Numbered from the stretch's first letter, positions 28,129 to 43,847 are shown. The stretch: DNA of 64,000 nt from Pterois miles (GCA_947000775.1 CAMQGK010000567.1:17776501-17840500); one strand, 5' to 3'. The notes: generated by a model not told the origin, from the letters alone. Program-made: numbers and translations.

Positions 28129-31100
28129 GTAAACGGAGGACAAGCAGAAATGTCATGATAATAAATAGACCGTAAACTGTGGTGCGTTTATAGTAACGTT
28201 TGCGATGACGCTGAAGCGGTTTCACTTCTGAGATTAACAGGTTGTTCTGCAATTAAGTCGCCTAATTTGTCTCTTCGGGAGTCTAAAATGCTGCTGCACT
28301 GATTCAAGCCTGCATTTTAAGAGGAAGCAAAACGGATTGTAGGTATTTTGTTTGGATTTAGATTCATATTTTCATCCTTGTCCTGTAGTTGTGTTGGTTT
28401 TAATAAGTCTCCAGATGTGAAACCGTATGCGAAGACATGATGTAACGCTTGTTTTTATAGCTGTTCCTCAACGGGTCCTTATGAAAGCCACGCCTTTGTT
28501 TAATTAATCATTAATTAACCAAGTAGACTACAATACCCAGCTGGAGGAGAGATGCATTTATGTGATGAATCACTAAAAAAGAAGTGAAGTTTTCAAATCT
28601 GACATGAACAGTAATTTTAAAGTAATTGAGAATAAGAGGAAATACTCTCTAACACCCTCCTCAAAAATTCAACTTTTTTTTTTGTCTCTTTCATTTACAG
28701 TTTTATGCTTCAACTTCTGATGGTGTCAGTCTTTTTACAGCTACAAATAGACTGTGGCTGTTAGGAAGTGACATGATGTTGTGGGCATGTTTAGTCATAA
28801 CAGTTTAAATGGATAAAAAAAGAGAAAGATGATGAGAATATCTAGAACAACACACCCACGCTGCGCTCAGTCATTGTCTCTCTGGAGAAGGAAAAAAAAA
28901 ATACTGTGCCACAGACAACCAACGCTTCAAACCATGCCAACTCTCCTTTTTCCTCCCACTCCTCCCAGCTCCTTCTCATCTCTCCTCTTCCAGATTCCTT
29001 CTGCATCCACTTTGAATGTCCCACTATCTCCATCCTGCTCGCAGCATCTCACCTCGTCCTGTCTGTTTTTAGAAATCTTTATCTGCCGCGATGCTGTGGT
29101 GAGAAACAGATGGACCCCCTCCTCATGGCAGGCAGCGGGGAATGGTGTGTGTGTGTGTATGTGTGTGTGTATGTGTGTGTGTCACCTCTGATCAATTAGA
29201 TTTAAAGTTCATGCAGACCTGCAGCAGGTCATGCTGCTATGTGTATTTATAACTCTGCTGTGGAGAGTCACGCAGGGAGCCGCATTTCTAATATCCTGAA
29301 TAAGGAGACAGTTTGAGTTTTCTACCACAGAAGAAGAAATGAACTGTGGGGCAGAGAGCTGATCCGAATTCAGCGCCTCAGGGTCGCTTAGATTAAAGAT
29401 TGTGTCAGTTGGCTGACGTCAGATTGCAGATTAGTGTGGATCTCTGTGAGCGGAGTAATGTATGAAGCGTTCAGGGTGAGAGTTTAATGTGGTTTATAAT
29501 TTACCAGACATGTTCTGATACCATTTTCCCTTCCCGATACTGATTCCAATACCTGAACTTGTGATACTGGCCGATGACGAGTACTGATCTAATACCAGCG
29601 TGATGAAAAAAAAAAAAAACTATGGATATTATTATTACTTAACAGCTGTGACAAACAACCTGCACAGCCCAGTTGTACAGCAATTTCATGTACTACATGT
29701 ACACAAATATGATTTTTTTTGTGTGTGTGTGATGGTCAACATGTATCTGTTCGTATGTAATCCACCTAGTTGTGAACCGGGACGTATTAGGCGGCAAACG
29801 TCGTGTAAGGAGGAGGTCGAGGTGGAAAAAAAGAGACTGGTGTTTGTGTCTTGTGTGAAACCAGAAGTCAAAGTTGATTTATTCGTCATGTAACTTCCGA
29901 ACTTAAGATATTATTTTAACCCAAACCACGATCTTTTCCTAAACCTAACAAAGTAGTTTTCTTGGCTACACCTACTATTTCACAACTGTGTTGACCTACA
30001 ATCAGTTCTTCTTTGTTGCTCTAAAACAGTGGTCTCCAGTGGCAGCCATGATACATCCAGGGCGACAGCACAGTGAAGGCTACAGTTTTGGAGCAGTGAA
30101 GAAAAATTGATTTTTGGTGATACGAGCATTTTTTTTTTCTGGGTTGCTAAATTATGGTGTCAGATTGGTGCACAGACTGGCATACTCGCTGATACCGGAT
30201 ACTGACTTTTGGGCAGAAACAGGTGCATTTCCAGTTTTGTATGGTATCGGAACGGCTCTATATTTTATAGTTGTGATACTGTGCGCCCCGCCACCCTCCA
30301 TCCTACCACCCTTCACCATCCACGCTCCCTTTGTTCCAGTTTAAAGCCCCCTGCTAACACACACACAACACCCTTTTAATTATACACTTAATCTGGGAGG
30401 ATGTTTACCAACAGGAAGCCTCCCCTCCCTACTTCCTCTGGCATTTCCCTGCCCTTTGCTGACAGGAACTCACCCCATCATGGCTCCGATCGTACAGACC
30501 CCTCTAAACACACACACACACCTACACCCACACACATCATGTTAAGGCAATTATGAATTTGTGGCATCAGAACATCCTTAAAAGAAACTAATTTTCTAAC
30601 AACATAGGACTTATTTTAGTGATTTAGCTATTGTCTCTTATCTGTAGCAAAAACATTTTAATATAGCAGCTTAATTTCCGAGATATCTGGTGTCACGGCA
30701 ACATCTCCAGCAGAGCAAACATCCACAGTGTAATCATGTTATCTGAGCCGCTTATTTGCAAATTAAATCTGAGGTGAACATAAAAATGATTACTGAAACT
30801 GTCCATTGTCAACCTTCAGGTTTTGCTGCTTTGAGCCAACGTCCATTTTACATACACTGCTGTGTTGATAGTAGCTTTGTAACTGCAGTGTGTTCATCTT
30901 CGTTTTCGCTTCTAAATAATTTGGTTATATAGCTGAACTGGGGATTTGTTTACAACCTGTTTGGATGCTTGGTCGTGTTGCACCCTCAGATAGCAGCAAT
31001 AAAGATGGTGAGTAAGACCCCGTTTACACCAGAGACTTGTATCTGAGTGTCTTATCTGGATCTGCTGCAGAGGGGATTGCGATCAGAGTGACCTGAGGAG

Positions 31101-34100
31101 GAGGATGTCTGCTTCACATGTGATCAGATCTCAGCCAGGCGTAAATGTAATCTTTACATTTTGACTGCATTCTTAAAGGATAGTTTGCAGTTTTTCAAGT
31201 CAGGTTCTTGTTTGAGAGAGACTTTGATTGCTATAATCATACCTGACATGAAAAGATCTCTTTCTACTGCACCTTCAAAATAAGAAATGGGGACAAAATC
31301 CGCTGTTCATTGTTTTGTTTATCTTAAGCTTAAAGGAAGCTTCAGCAGTCTTGTCTTTTTTGTATAAAATACCCTCTTTGTGTTTACCTGTTGAGCTGCA
31401 ATGGAGAGACAAACTGTGTTTACACCATGAGCGACGGAGCAACAAGTCATTTTTAATGGAAGTAGTCTGACGCTAGAAACCCGACATCTGTCACAGTGTG
31501 AGGGCACAAATAAAGCTGAGCTGGTCTTTTTCAGCTCTCCATCGATGTGGTGAAGTGTCAACCAGTCGTGTTTTTGTTTCACCCTGCTCTGTTCCAGCTA
31601 AAAAATAATGCCGTTAGCTAGTCCTCAGTGCTGCATAACAACATGCTACGTACGGACGCTAATTTTGAAAGTTTCGTAACCGATAACCAACCCTCGTTAT
31701 TATTTAACATTAACCGGAATTAACCTCCATTTTTTACTGAATTATTAATATTTCTTTTAACCGTTTAACCAATAGTGTTAATCAGTTAAAATACTTAATG
31801 TCAGTTATCATTTAAATGGTTAATTATTAACATCCCTAATGCGACATCAATGCGTGCTTGAGCAACACGTCAACAATGACTCAGTGACGTAGCATTCTTG
31901 GCCATAGACCTGCAACAACTGGCAATTATGAATCACTAACTATTTTGATAATCAATTAATTAGTTTGAGGATTTTTTAAAGAAATAAAGTCAAATTTTCT
32001 GATGTCAGCTTCTTAAATGTGCATATTTTCTGGTTTCTTTACTTTCTAATAATCAACAGATTACATTTTGTTCCTCATCACTTGCATTGAAAGCACATTA
32101 GGGGGTGATCTCTTGATGACCAGTATGAAGAGGAGGAAGGACTACACTGAGCAAAATGTACTATAATTGGACTATAAGGGGCTGAGGGGGTAATTGGAGG
32201 ATTCACCGGCGATAGCAACGTAATGCATACCAGTTAGATTTGTGTCCAACTTGATCTCGACTTGCTGTGACGTCATGCACACGTGGGTGACGATAAACTC
32301 CTGAGATCAAGGCAGCTCGGGGCTTTTTAGAGCCAGGTACTGCAGTTGCTCTCCAACAACTGCTAGACCCAGGGCATGATGGGAAACACCTGGTTGTCAC
32401 TTGATCAAGGAGATGATTGGCTCTTAGTTGTGACAGCAAACACCACATATTGTAGAAAGTCCTTACTTCCTGTGTAATTGTAATATTTAACGCTAGACTG
32501 TAGGATATTTGTCTCATGTTGTGCAATGAAAGTTTCATCTGTTAAACATATCTTACGTGCTCAATAATAATAGTATTAATTACTATAATAATGAAGGTTA
32601 TTCATATAGCAGTTATCAAATGAGTGCTCATTACAAGGCAGACATACATACATGCACATTTCTATGTAAGTAAATCCTAACATGGTCTGTAAACTCAGAT
32701 CTAACAGGATGCAACCTTTCCTGTGACTTCCTGTAAATTCTTTGAAGGCTGCTGGAAACTGTCCGACTTGACCGAAGCTTTTTGTCACCGCTCCCTGCTG
32801 CTGCCGCCGGATCTCGTCTACTTTCCGAACGAGGCACCTTTCATCTCAAAGGAGCCTAAAATTTTTACGCTATGGGGTTTAAAATAAGTTGAAACGAACT
32901 CCTGAACTCCATTTCTGGGGTGGAGCGTATAACATATTTTTCTTTTTTATCCGTTAACACAGGTTGACAGGTTTCCAACCTCTCGGCCCCTGATGTGTTT
33001 TTATGTTTACACCGGTTGGGGCTGGTGTAACAGTGAATGCTTGTTTGAAGGCAGGCGGGGCGGCGTCAGTCGTCTCAGGGCCTCGGCCTGCCCTGTTGAT
33101 GTGACAGTGACAACAAAACACTGAGTCGAGGAGGGATGACTGTTGGCGGGTCGTTATCGTGTCACTGGAGCTCTCCTGCTGATTCAGGAACAGAAATATA
33201 CAGACATGTGGACAGGTTTGAAGCAGCTGCTGCTTGGTAATATTCAGTGTTTACATACAGGATGTGTGCAGATTAGAGAGGACGAGTGGGCTGGTTGGTT
33301 TGCCAAAAGTGTGTGTGAGTATGAACAGTTGTGGATGAAGAGAGACACCAAACAGTTCATATGAATCATGTTTACCAAAGCATCTCTGCAAAGAGATGTT
33401 TCTTACCTTTCAGGCAGCCATTTATTTCTCTCCATGTCAGTAGTACTGGGTGACTGAATACTGGTGGAAATAGAGTTTGGTTACAGAAAACCATGACTAT
33501 GTTTCTCTGCAAAACCGTACGTAAAATAACAACACTTGTTATGTAACTGACTTAAGTTACGAAACAAAACAGTAAAATAAGTCACCATTGACTTGGTTTC
33601 ACATGGGACCTGAACAGCTGTGTTTATTTGACTCGTCCATCCCCAGTGGAGTATTTCTTGCTATTTAACATCCAACAGTTGCTCACCATCTAGTAATGAC
33701 GTGGATGGGTTTACACTGGAGTTAGTTAAAAGCCCAGAGTGTCTTATATAGACGCTGAAGGGTACCTCGGTGTGTTGGTATCAGACACAGAGGGGCGCTG
33801 ACTAAGCTGCGATACTTGACGGGTTGGGAGTGAGGCCGGGTTGGAAATAAAATAAAACCAGGGCTGAAACAATTAATTGAATAGTTGATTGACAAAAAAT
33901 CATCATCATCATCAACAATTTTAATCATCAAGTATTAATTTATCAAGAGAAAATGTGAAGTATGTTCTGGCTTTGCCACTTCTTTGCTCTTCTTTTCTCA
34001 TTTCTATCGCTATAAATTGATGGACAAAACAATGTGAAGATATCACCTTGTAGTTTGTCAACTGCAATGGTGAATTTTTACTATTTTCTTACATTTTAAT

Positions 34101-37100
34101 GACTGATAAATGTAAAGAATTAACCAATTTCTCAAGAACAAAGTCAACAGAATTGTCAATAATGAAAATGTGGTGGTGTGGAAGGAAACATATATATATA
34201 TATATAACATGACTACCCTGACATGGTTGTTTAAGTCTGTACTGTTTATAGCTTCTTGAGATGTGACAGAAAAAGAGGGGGCATCCGGATTTGAACCGGA
34301 GACCTCTTGATCTGCAGTCAAATGCTCTACCACTGAGCTATACCCCCCATGGATAAGCTGTGGGAGAGGCTTAAACACAGAGGTGTGTAAGGGCTCATAG
34401 TGGGTATTAAATGTGCTCTGTTAATGCAGTAACACGTACACGCTCTGTATGTTAACACTGCATGTTTATTTCTAATTATCTTAACCAGCAGCTCTCTTTT
34501 TATCGAACACTGACAGAACAACGCAGCCAGTCTCCTGATGAGCCTCCAACAAATGTGATTAGTCGGCATTGTGTAACCATGGCGATTTGGGCAGGGTGGG
34601 CTCATAATGTAATGCGTGGTCTCTGCCCAACCCGGATAGGCCATTAGCCAGGGGTCTGCCAATCAGATTACAATGTCCCAGTTTGCATCAGAACATGAAA
34701 AATGACGAGTAATGTCGGCTGTTGGTGGACGCTGAGGACACATGTACTCTCTGATCCACTTCCTCCTCAGTCTGGGACTCGAGCTGCTTTATCTCTGCTT
34801 CCATCTGACTGCCTGATCATATTCAGAAGCTTTTATATGCCAAGATAAGTTATTATAGAGCAACTCAATTAAACTTTTTGTGTTTTTTTTTTCTCTCTCC
34901 CCTGCCCTCCAACCTCTCCGTGTCCAGGGAAAGTACGGCAAGAGGAAGAGCCGGTTTAAGCGCTCAGACGGAAGCACCTCCTCTGACACCACCTCTAACA
35001 GCTTCGTCCGACAGGTAACATTTCACACTTAATCCTTCCTCCGGACCGTTAATCCAGGAGCTCGACTGAGCCTCAGCTTCCTTTTATTTAATGAAGAATC
35101 ATATGAAAGTTTAATGGAGTCAAAGTGAGGTCTTTTAATGCTGGGACTTAAGCGGCTCCACACAGCTAGTAGCTTCATTATTGTTTTTGACTTTTTTTAA
35201 TTTTCTCTTAAATCCAACTTTTACACTTTATACATAATGTAAAATAAATGAGTCTTTGCAGTCAGGCTGAAACGATTAGATGATTAATAGATCAGTCAAA
35301 CGATATAAAAGTAATCTTTGATCATTTTGACAATTGATTCATCTTTTAAGTAATCTATCAAGCAATAAATGTCAAAAACGTTTGATATTTCCAGCTTCTC
35401 AAAATGCTTTTCTCTGTTTAAGATCATTTAAAAAATTATAAATAGATTGAATATACAGTGGGAGTGGATGATTATTATTTATCATACAGAATATCATCAA
35501 ATTGACATTTTTATATTTATTGCATTAATATAAAGTAATGAAACAGACAGCTTCTCTTTTCATTGAATTTTATTATTTTATTTTTAACAATTTTCAATTT
35601 ACAAATTAACTTAATGTACTGTGTAGAATTCAAATACACTATGAAACACTTCAGTACTCAAGTACAAAATATAGTTTACTGTAGCTCAAATAATAATTAG
35701 GCCATGTGCCGTTTACAAATATAGTAATAGTAGTGCAAATAGGTTACTAAGCCACGGCTTGGTGTTGTTTTCAGTGCATTGATAAAGTTTTAACAGGCCT
35801 GAAAATAAATCGAATCAATGTCTATAACATAAAAATAAAATAGATTTTTTTCCCATATGTTTTCATGTACCAGTAGCAGTAGTAGAACCAAAATAAACAC
35901 TGTAAGTAGACTACTATTAAGAAGAAGAAGAAGAAGATAGTCCTTTATTAGTCCCACGAGGGGAAATTCAATTTTTTCACTCTGTTGTTAACTTATACAC
36001 GGTACATGCAGACCCGAACACACACATGCAAACATGCAACAATGGAGAGATGTCGGAGTGATGGGGCTGCTCCTGACAAGCGCCCCGAGCAGTTGGGGGT
36101 TTGGTGCCTTGCTCAGGGGCACCTCGGCAGTGCCCAAGAGGTAAACTGGCACCTCTCCAGCTACCAGTTCACACTCAGTTCTTGGTCCATGGCGGGACTT
36201 GAACCGGTGACCCTCCGGTTCCCAAGCCAACTCCCTACAGACTGAGCTACTGCCGCCCCCAAAAATAATTACTATGAATTATTTAAACAGCATTTGTATA
36301 GGAATGATTTTGTGTTAAGCTTATTGATCACTGTAAGCGGTTTCTACTGCACTTGTGTTTTGGGCAAAAGACGCCATTTGAATCTCTGTCTTTTTAATTT
36401 TGTGAATTTTTTAGACCGAACAAGTAATCTATTAATCTTTTAAAACCTACAGTCAATTATTTTATTGAAGCTAATAACAATATATGATGACCATGACTGT
36501 TTACTGGAACAAGATTCCCAAAATTTTAGTATGTCCCAGTAATAATAGAGGTTACATCTGGTCACATTTTGCAGCCAGCATGCTTTTCTGGCTATCCTGA
36601 CCCACAATCCTCTGCACTGCACATATATGAGCAAGAGGGTCAAAGGTCAAGGCTATGTAAATATGTATGTATGTAAAAGTAAAAAGACAAAATATGTAAT
36701 TTGGAGCATAGCCCAAGTCAGATTTTAATGTTTCTGGAGAATTAGCATTTTTTTCTGTGTAATTTCCATTATTATTTGTGCCAACAGTAAAATCTCCTGC
36801 AAGAGAAACTAGTATGTAGAGTATGTCACTGATGTGATGTAACCAAGCTCACTTCCAAGAGCAAATATAATGATTATCAAACAATTATGAGGTTTATAAT
36901 TCTAGGGCTGCCCCCTCTTAGCCGATTAGTGGACTAATTGGTCCTTTTGGTTTTAGCTGACTAAGATTTCTTTAGTCGATTAGTCAGTTTCATGATTTGT
37001 TCATGCTGAATGACTTATTTTCAAGAAATTTATGAGCACATCGCTGGTAAACACAAGATTTAAAGTGGTGCTTTTGTGTGCAGCCCTAATAAAGCCCAAA

Positions 37101-40100
37101 GTGAAATGCAGAAAGTCTGAAGCATGCACATAAGAGGCTGAAGGAACAAGTATAATCTTTAAAAATAATACTTTCTGGCACCCATGATGAGAGGAAACCT
37201 GATCCCTCTGTAGAGTTTAAGGCGTTTTGTTTGTCCCACTCACTGTTGGCTGCTAAATGTTATTATCACATCAGTTGTCAGCCCAGTTCATCTGCCACGT
37301 CGCACTTCTTTCCACCGTGAAAACCCTTTATTTTCCTGTCTGAGTCTTCTTTTCTTGAAAGGCGTATCTCTCTCTCTTCACCTGTGTGTTTGTCACACAC
37401 ATCCCACATACTGTACTGTCTCTCACACACTGAAATGACTTTGATAACATCTCTGGTAACAACAGTAAAACCCCTGTGACTACAGCTCCTCAGCTTCATT
37501 GTCATGGAGTTGGAGCCGAGAGACATCAGCGGAGATTCCTCCGGGGCTCTGATGGTAATTATTAGTCCCCAGGTGCTGAGACTCACCCCGACACTGAATC
37601 CACCCTGGTTCGTAGGTGTAGATGCATTGATCCTGTCAATTGTCTGGCTAAGAACGGGTCAAGAACCCTCTCTTCATCAGACAGGAACACTTCCTCTCCT
37701 CCAGGAGGCGGGGTTAAAGCATTCAGATGCTCGCGACCGGTCTGGACATGACATTTCTCAAAGCCACTCCGCGTGGCAGCTAAATGAGTCCTCCTTTTCC
37801 GTCTGACCTCTTCATTTTCGAGAGGAAATGATTTGCCCTCGTGCTGAATGACATTTACCTGTTCAGTACCGGTGTTTCTTTAGAAAACAAAAAATACGCT
37901 GTTGGTTAACACAGGGAGCTGAACTCCTGTGGTTTCTAAAGGTTAGCTGCATCCATGCCTACAAATATCACCCTTCCCACTGCCTCGTCCTTGATTAACT
38001 CTTGCTGAAGGACCATGTGCACCAGGGCCTGCAGGTTCAGCAGGTTCAGCGTAATCGCTCACACTGTATAAGGAACTCATTACCTGCCGTAGTAAGGATG
38101 ATTTAACACTTCCTCAGATAAATGTCCTCCCGTCTCATGCTGTTGCGCAGCATTTCACTCATCAAGGCTAGCAGTCGAAGGAGCAGAGTGCAAATGCTGC
38201 AAATAAACCAAAAATTCCCAGTGTTTCTACCCAATTTATGAAACCATGTTAAGATTTTGAAAATCGTCTTTAATCACAGAAAAAGAAGCACACAGACGCC
38301 CTATAGGTTTTTTGTCCATATAGCCTTTTTTTAGCCTCCGTGAACAACTCAAAGCAGAGCCCCGTATAGGCTTTACAGTCTCACACACACCTACGCGGGA
38401 GCAGGCTCACTCGCCGCACACACACAAAGACACGAGAGCCACAATCTGCCAACGGTAGCTGGTACACTCGGCCCGGTTTCCATGGCAACCGGGCCACTGA
38501 ATCTCCGTCCGTGTGCAGGCACAGTGGGATGGAGAGACGAAGGAGAGGATGTTTAGATGGGTTTGTGCGTGCCTGCGTGCGTGTTGCGTGTGTGCATGTA
38601 TATGTGTGTATGTGTGTGTGTGTGTGGGTGCAGCCTACGTGTTTGTGCAGCGCTGGTTTGTGTGTCGAGTTCAACAACAGCACACACTCCGTCTTCCATC
38701 AGAGACTGTCTGCTGCTGCCGCTGTGTACAATAGGTAACATGATGTATGCTTCCAGGAGTATGTGGTGAACAAAATGTTTTTTACTTCAAATGTTATATT
38801 TGCCGGCTTGTAAATTGAATCTGTAGCGTGTTTTATTCTTAAAAACTAGAACACACACATAATCACAGTGCAGCATCATAACATCAATCATCAAATCAGA
38901 GGTGTTGTCATGATGAACACTTAACAGCTGTGTCCCAGTTCAGTGGCTTCAGCGAGAACCAGCAATGAGGGTCTTATAGAAGGCTTTATTAAGACTAAAA
39001 CTAGTTACCTCCTTGATGCCCACGTTTATATTACAAGATGCAACATTTCTCTTCAACACTACCAAAACATAATGGATAAGAAGAGAATATGAGTCAAACT
39101 TAAATAATAATAATACTCAATTCTCTGTTATGCCCTGTAATCAACAATATATTCAGGCTCATATTATGAACAAATAAACAAGCTGCAATTAGACCGTGCA
39201 GCAGATTTATAACCACCATTTTCTGATAAAAACAGTCACATGATATTTCAAGAATAACTTCAACACTCCATTAAATGTTTTGGGGTTTTTTTAACAGTAC
39301 ATTTATTTGGGGTTTTCACTTATAACATACATTATATCCAAATAAATTGGTCAGTCTTGGCAACAAGCACAGTCCACAATCAAATGAAGAGGTAAGTAAA
39401 GATAACGGTAACTGAAACAGAGGTAAATATACAAAAGTTACAGAAATTACAGTGCAAAGAATGATTGATGGAGACATGGGCTACTCCAGTTCTATAATAT
39501 CGAACATTTATTGATTATCACCAACATTTAGTTTCAAAAACCCCATAAATCTCCCCCACATATCTTCAAAACTACTAGCTTTCCTTTAGTAAAGTATGTT
39601 AGTTTCCATAGCAATACATGATGATAGATTCTTAATATATTGATTCATAGTAGGTTTGTTCACATTTTTCCAACCTATAGTTATTGTTCTCTTAGCTTGT
39701 TCTGTTAAATAATTTACCAGTGCGGTAATATTGTATCGATACAAAAATGTCAAGTGTCAATCTTTTGTTATATAAACTATTAACCTTTGAACAATTTGAC
39801 AGCCGTTTGTCTGTCAGAGGTTGTAGCGCGCTCAGTTTTAAAGCTAGAATGAAGATACAGGTGTCACATGAAACTAGAGAGCCTAAGAAATCCATTGGTC
39901 ATGTTGATTGATTTGTCATGTTAGTTTATCAGGAAAAACACTCATGTTCTGCTAAATTTTGGCAAGAAAAAACTGCCATGACCATTTTCAAAGGGGCCCC
40001 TTGACCTCTGAACTCAAGATATGTAAATGAAAGCTGCGAGATGAATAGAGTAACAGCTGTATCTTATTGGATAAAACTGCATAATTTGCTGTTGAAAAAA

Positions 40101-43100
40101 AAAGGTAATAAAGCGCAATATATCGTGTCGCAAAATGTGTAATGAGATCGTTTGTGATAATAAATATGTAGAAAAGGATATATGCACTCTTAATTTGAGC
40201 AAAAGAAATGCTTAGTTTCTCTGTCCATGTCCGAGGAGTCTTTGAAATGACGATTTTTGACCATTTTCACACATCAACTCGAAAATGTGGATGGTTGAGC
40301 CTCGAAATCAAGACACAGCAAATAACAGCTCAATTTAAAACTCTTAATCAATCTAAGTCTGTTTGCGCAATCGTTTTCCTATTAATTAAGGTGCCAACTA
40401 CCAACTATAATCTGCAACCTCCTGGTGCCCCTTTTCACCCGATTTGCAACACACAACCTGTGATCTTGAATAATCAAAGCGTATTTGCAATCCATGCATG
40501 AGCATGCAGCAGTCATTTAACAGCAACTTGGGAGTGGAAATCATTTGTGAAACTGCAACCATTTGCCATCTGCATGTGAGCAGTGCTTGCAAATTGCATT
40601 TGTGAAGAATTGAAATCAGACTGGAGATCTTTGTTGCATGTTGGTCCCCATCACTCCCTACAGAAATCTACTAAAGGCTCAAGCAGTTAAGTTAAATAGA
40701 TATAGAATAGATACTGAGTGGTGTAATTTACAAGATGTTTCCATTCTTATATAAAAAACACCTACATTTTTGCATAAATTTAAAGTCCTTAAGAAACATA
40801 ATTTTCCCCATCTTATCTTGGCATTGCTGCCATATGTGAAATGTCTGGAGGGTTTAGATGCCGAAAAGAGACGAGCGGCCCTTCTGTCAGTCCTGAATCC
40901 CAACAGAGCCCCAGGTGCTGCTGCGTCTGGCGGCACGAGGACCCGACTGGTGTGTCTGCCAGCAGCTCTCCATTTATTCACCTGTGCTGACTGCGTTGTC
41001 ATCGCCTGCTAATATAAGAGAGGAGGAGGCAGTCAGGTGTGTAGTCATGGAGAAGGACCCTGTCATCATGTCAGAGGTCGCCCTCTAGTGGACACACTGG
41101 GCCCCCAACTCCAACCACACCTATCTGCCAGCACACCTCCCTCATTTAGCCTTCTTATTTGTCCTAATTCCACACAAGATGCTAATTTACATAGTATATG
41201 TATTTTGTAATCAGTGTACAAGAAGTAAATGTATGGTTGTGATTAAGTATTAGTAGCTGACCATTTGGGATGGAATGCAGCATATAGTTGGTAGATATGT
41301 AGACCTGTTGATCCCTGGTCATGAGAAAAAATATTAATCAATCCGGTATTGATTCTAAAAATCCTGATATTGTTCTTTGTTTCTTTCATCTTTCATTTCA
41401 TCTGCATCGAATGATTATTTTCATTATAGATTAGTCTGCTGATTATTTTCTAGATTAATTGATTGATAATTAAAATGTCTGAAATACTGAAAAATGTCCA
41501 AGGCGATGTCTTTAAATGTCTTGTTTTGTCCAAAACTCAAAGAAATTCAGTTCAAGATGATATAAAATAGAGAAAACATTTTTGCATGAAAACAGATGGT
41601 GATTATTTTTCTGCTGATCGGCTAGTCAGTTAGTCGACTAATCGTTGTGCTTTTATTTCTGAGTAAAAGTGTGTAGAGCTGTGCTAAATGTTATGTGTTG
41701 ACAGGGGTCTGTTGTAAGTGGTTCAGTTAGGGCTGCATGATGTGTAGAATGTCCACTCTGTGGAAATCAAGTCATTCAAAAAGGTTATTTTAACTGATAG
41801 CTGGCTGTATTAGCCACCTTGAGTGGCGACAGTCTCGTAAAGTGTGACGTGAATGGTTACGGTCTATACAGAACCGCCACAGTTTACAGGACTGTCTTGA
41901 CATGGGAGGGTTAGCTCACTGGCTATGTACATAAATACGAGAGGCATAGACTGAAAACAGACTGATCTGAGCTCTCGGTTTGTGTTTGTTGAGGAGATAT
42001 TATCTCTGGCTGTGCAGCCGTGGAAGTGAATAGTCTTTGGATTATACTTTATTCAGTCTGTCCCTGCTGGGTAGCTACCGCTGTCTAGCCAGCTGTTTGC
42101 AGATATCACAACACAAACAGTACAGATGAATTAGTAAACAGACTTTCAGTTTCAACCCTGTTTGTGCTCTAAGTGATGATTAAAATGGATATTTAGTTGA
42201 AGCATCTTGTGCTGACGTGTAGGCCTAAAAATTATAGATATAGGCAGTTTTCGGTGAGGAAATTTTCCCACTGGTTAATAAACTTGCGACCACACAGGTG
42301 TTACCAATCACACCGGACATTTTACAAGAGAAGATGACGGTCAATAAATGTAGCGCGTAGTGTGTTAGCTTTAAATAGGAAATATTGCCAAATAGGTGCT
42401 TTTGCTTTTCGCTTCACATTTTCTTGTCTGTCAGCTCTCTCTTGTCCGGCGTGTGTGAAATCTGACTCCTGGTTTAGAGGCATTCACTCTCAGTTTGTAG
42501 CGTCCATTGTCCAACTATGTACTAATTACACGCCACTGATTCGGCAAAATGAACTGAATGGGTTTTATTTCTGTAAAAAAAAAAAAAAAAAAAAATGTGT
42601 AACACTGTGTAACACAGGTTAGTCCAGACTCTGGTTCCAAATGGCCAAGCCCCCAGGAAGATCGCCATTGTTGATCCCAATTTTCTTAGTGGTCAAACGG
42701 TGGTACTACAACTCCACCACATGATGCCATTGGACTTTTTTCCCATAGACTTACATTGGGAAAGAGACATCTGTAACTCAGAGCCATTTTCCTTCCTCCG
42801 TTCATGTGAATGAGGCCCAGACCTGAGACAGAGTAACGGCTATGACCGCGTGACGGAGCTACGTGATTGAGTGAACGCTACCGCGCCTGCTCTACAGGAT
42901 CAATGGATGCAGAAGATCACCAGAAGAAGCTGAGACATTTTGGCATCGTGCACCACTGTTCAACTTTCATAGGAACGAACGGAGTCCCACCTCCGACACT
43001 GTGTCCAGTTCTCTTTATACATCCATGCAAATGATGTCAAAATTTCAAGATGGCAGCTCCCGTATCCAGGATATTTTAGCTTCACTTCCCTGCAGTGGGA

Positions 43101-43790
43101 GGAAGTGGAGACACACCTGACTTGTCGAATGTAGAAGAAATTTAAGTTCACAAAATAAATCCTGAGAAACGGTTTATGCGGCGCTGGTTTCTGATGTAAC
43201 CGAGTCATCAAGAACAGGACTGATTCTGGACTTTGTGAGTCTAAATCGAAACAAATTGAGAGATCAACACCAACATGCCCTCCTATGTTAGAGAGAGGTT
43301 GGGAAGAATGAGCTCAGGTCTGAGAGGAATGAAGCAGAGAGAGAGAGAGAGGGGAGGGGGGTTTCCCTGGGCACTGCCCCAGCCCTCTCCCACGTCAGTC
43401 AGGGCATTGAATGGCTGACGGCTGCATACCAAGCCTCCTTCTGGGTCTCGCTGCGTTCATGTCCCTGTTTCTGCCCCGGCCAGGGCTAAATATATTTCCC
43501 CAGTTTGCAAATGTAGCACAAGTCCTGCAACCCGACCCCCGGCCAGCTCCGGCTCCCTTCCTCTACACAAGGTTCACGTTCCTCTGGGTTGTGGAGGTGG
43601 GGGGTGGGCGTGTGTGTGTGTGCGTGTGTGTGTGTGTGAAGGGGTTGGAGGTTAAGAGAGCGCTCTCTTAGATTCACACATTTTCTGGCTCTCTCTCCTA
43701 TCACACACACACACACACAAACACACACATGTACACTTCTGCACTTGTCAAGCTAACAGACAGTCACTAGTTACCACTATCTCTCTCTCT

Positions 43791-43847
<57 letters not shown>

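Larger units (their letters stand above)
28129..34927 (+). other. cacnb1 intron 1
   Basis: 6.8 kb. Holds repeats near 29505, 31900 and 33862 and a tRNA gene on the opposite strand. Long frames here, such as 28829-29191, have no protein similarity I can see. Confidence 0.85.

Noticed and set aside
34058..34378. Open frame with GGYSSVVEHLTADQEVSGSN
   Set aside because: This is the well-known artefactual translation of the tRNA-Cys gene.
36170..36262. Second tRNA gene
   Set aside because: A and B boxes are present but the acceptor arms do not pair and the sequence continues into a SINE body and tail.
37504..37806. 100-codon frame in cacnb1 intron 2
   Set aside because: No recognisable domain or splice context, and no neighbour supporting it.
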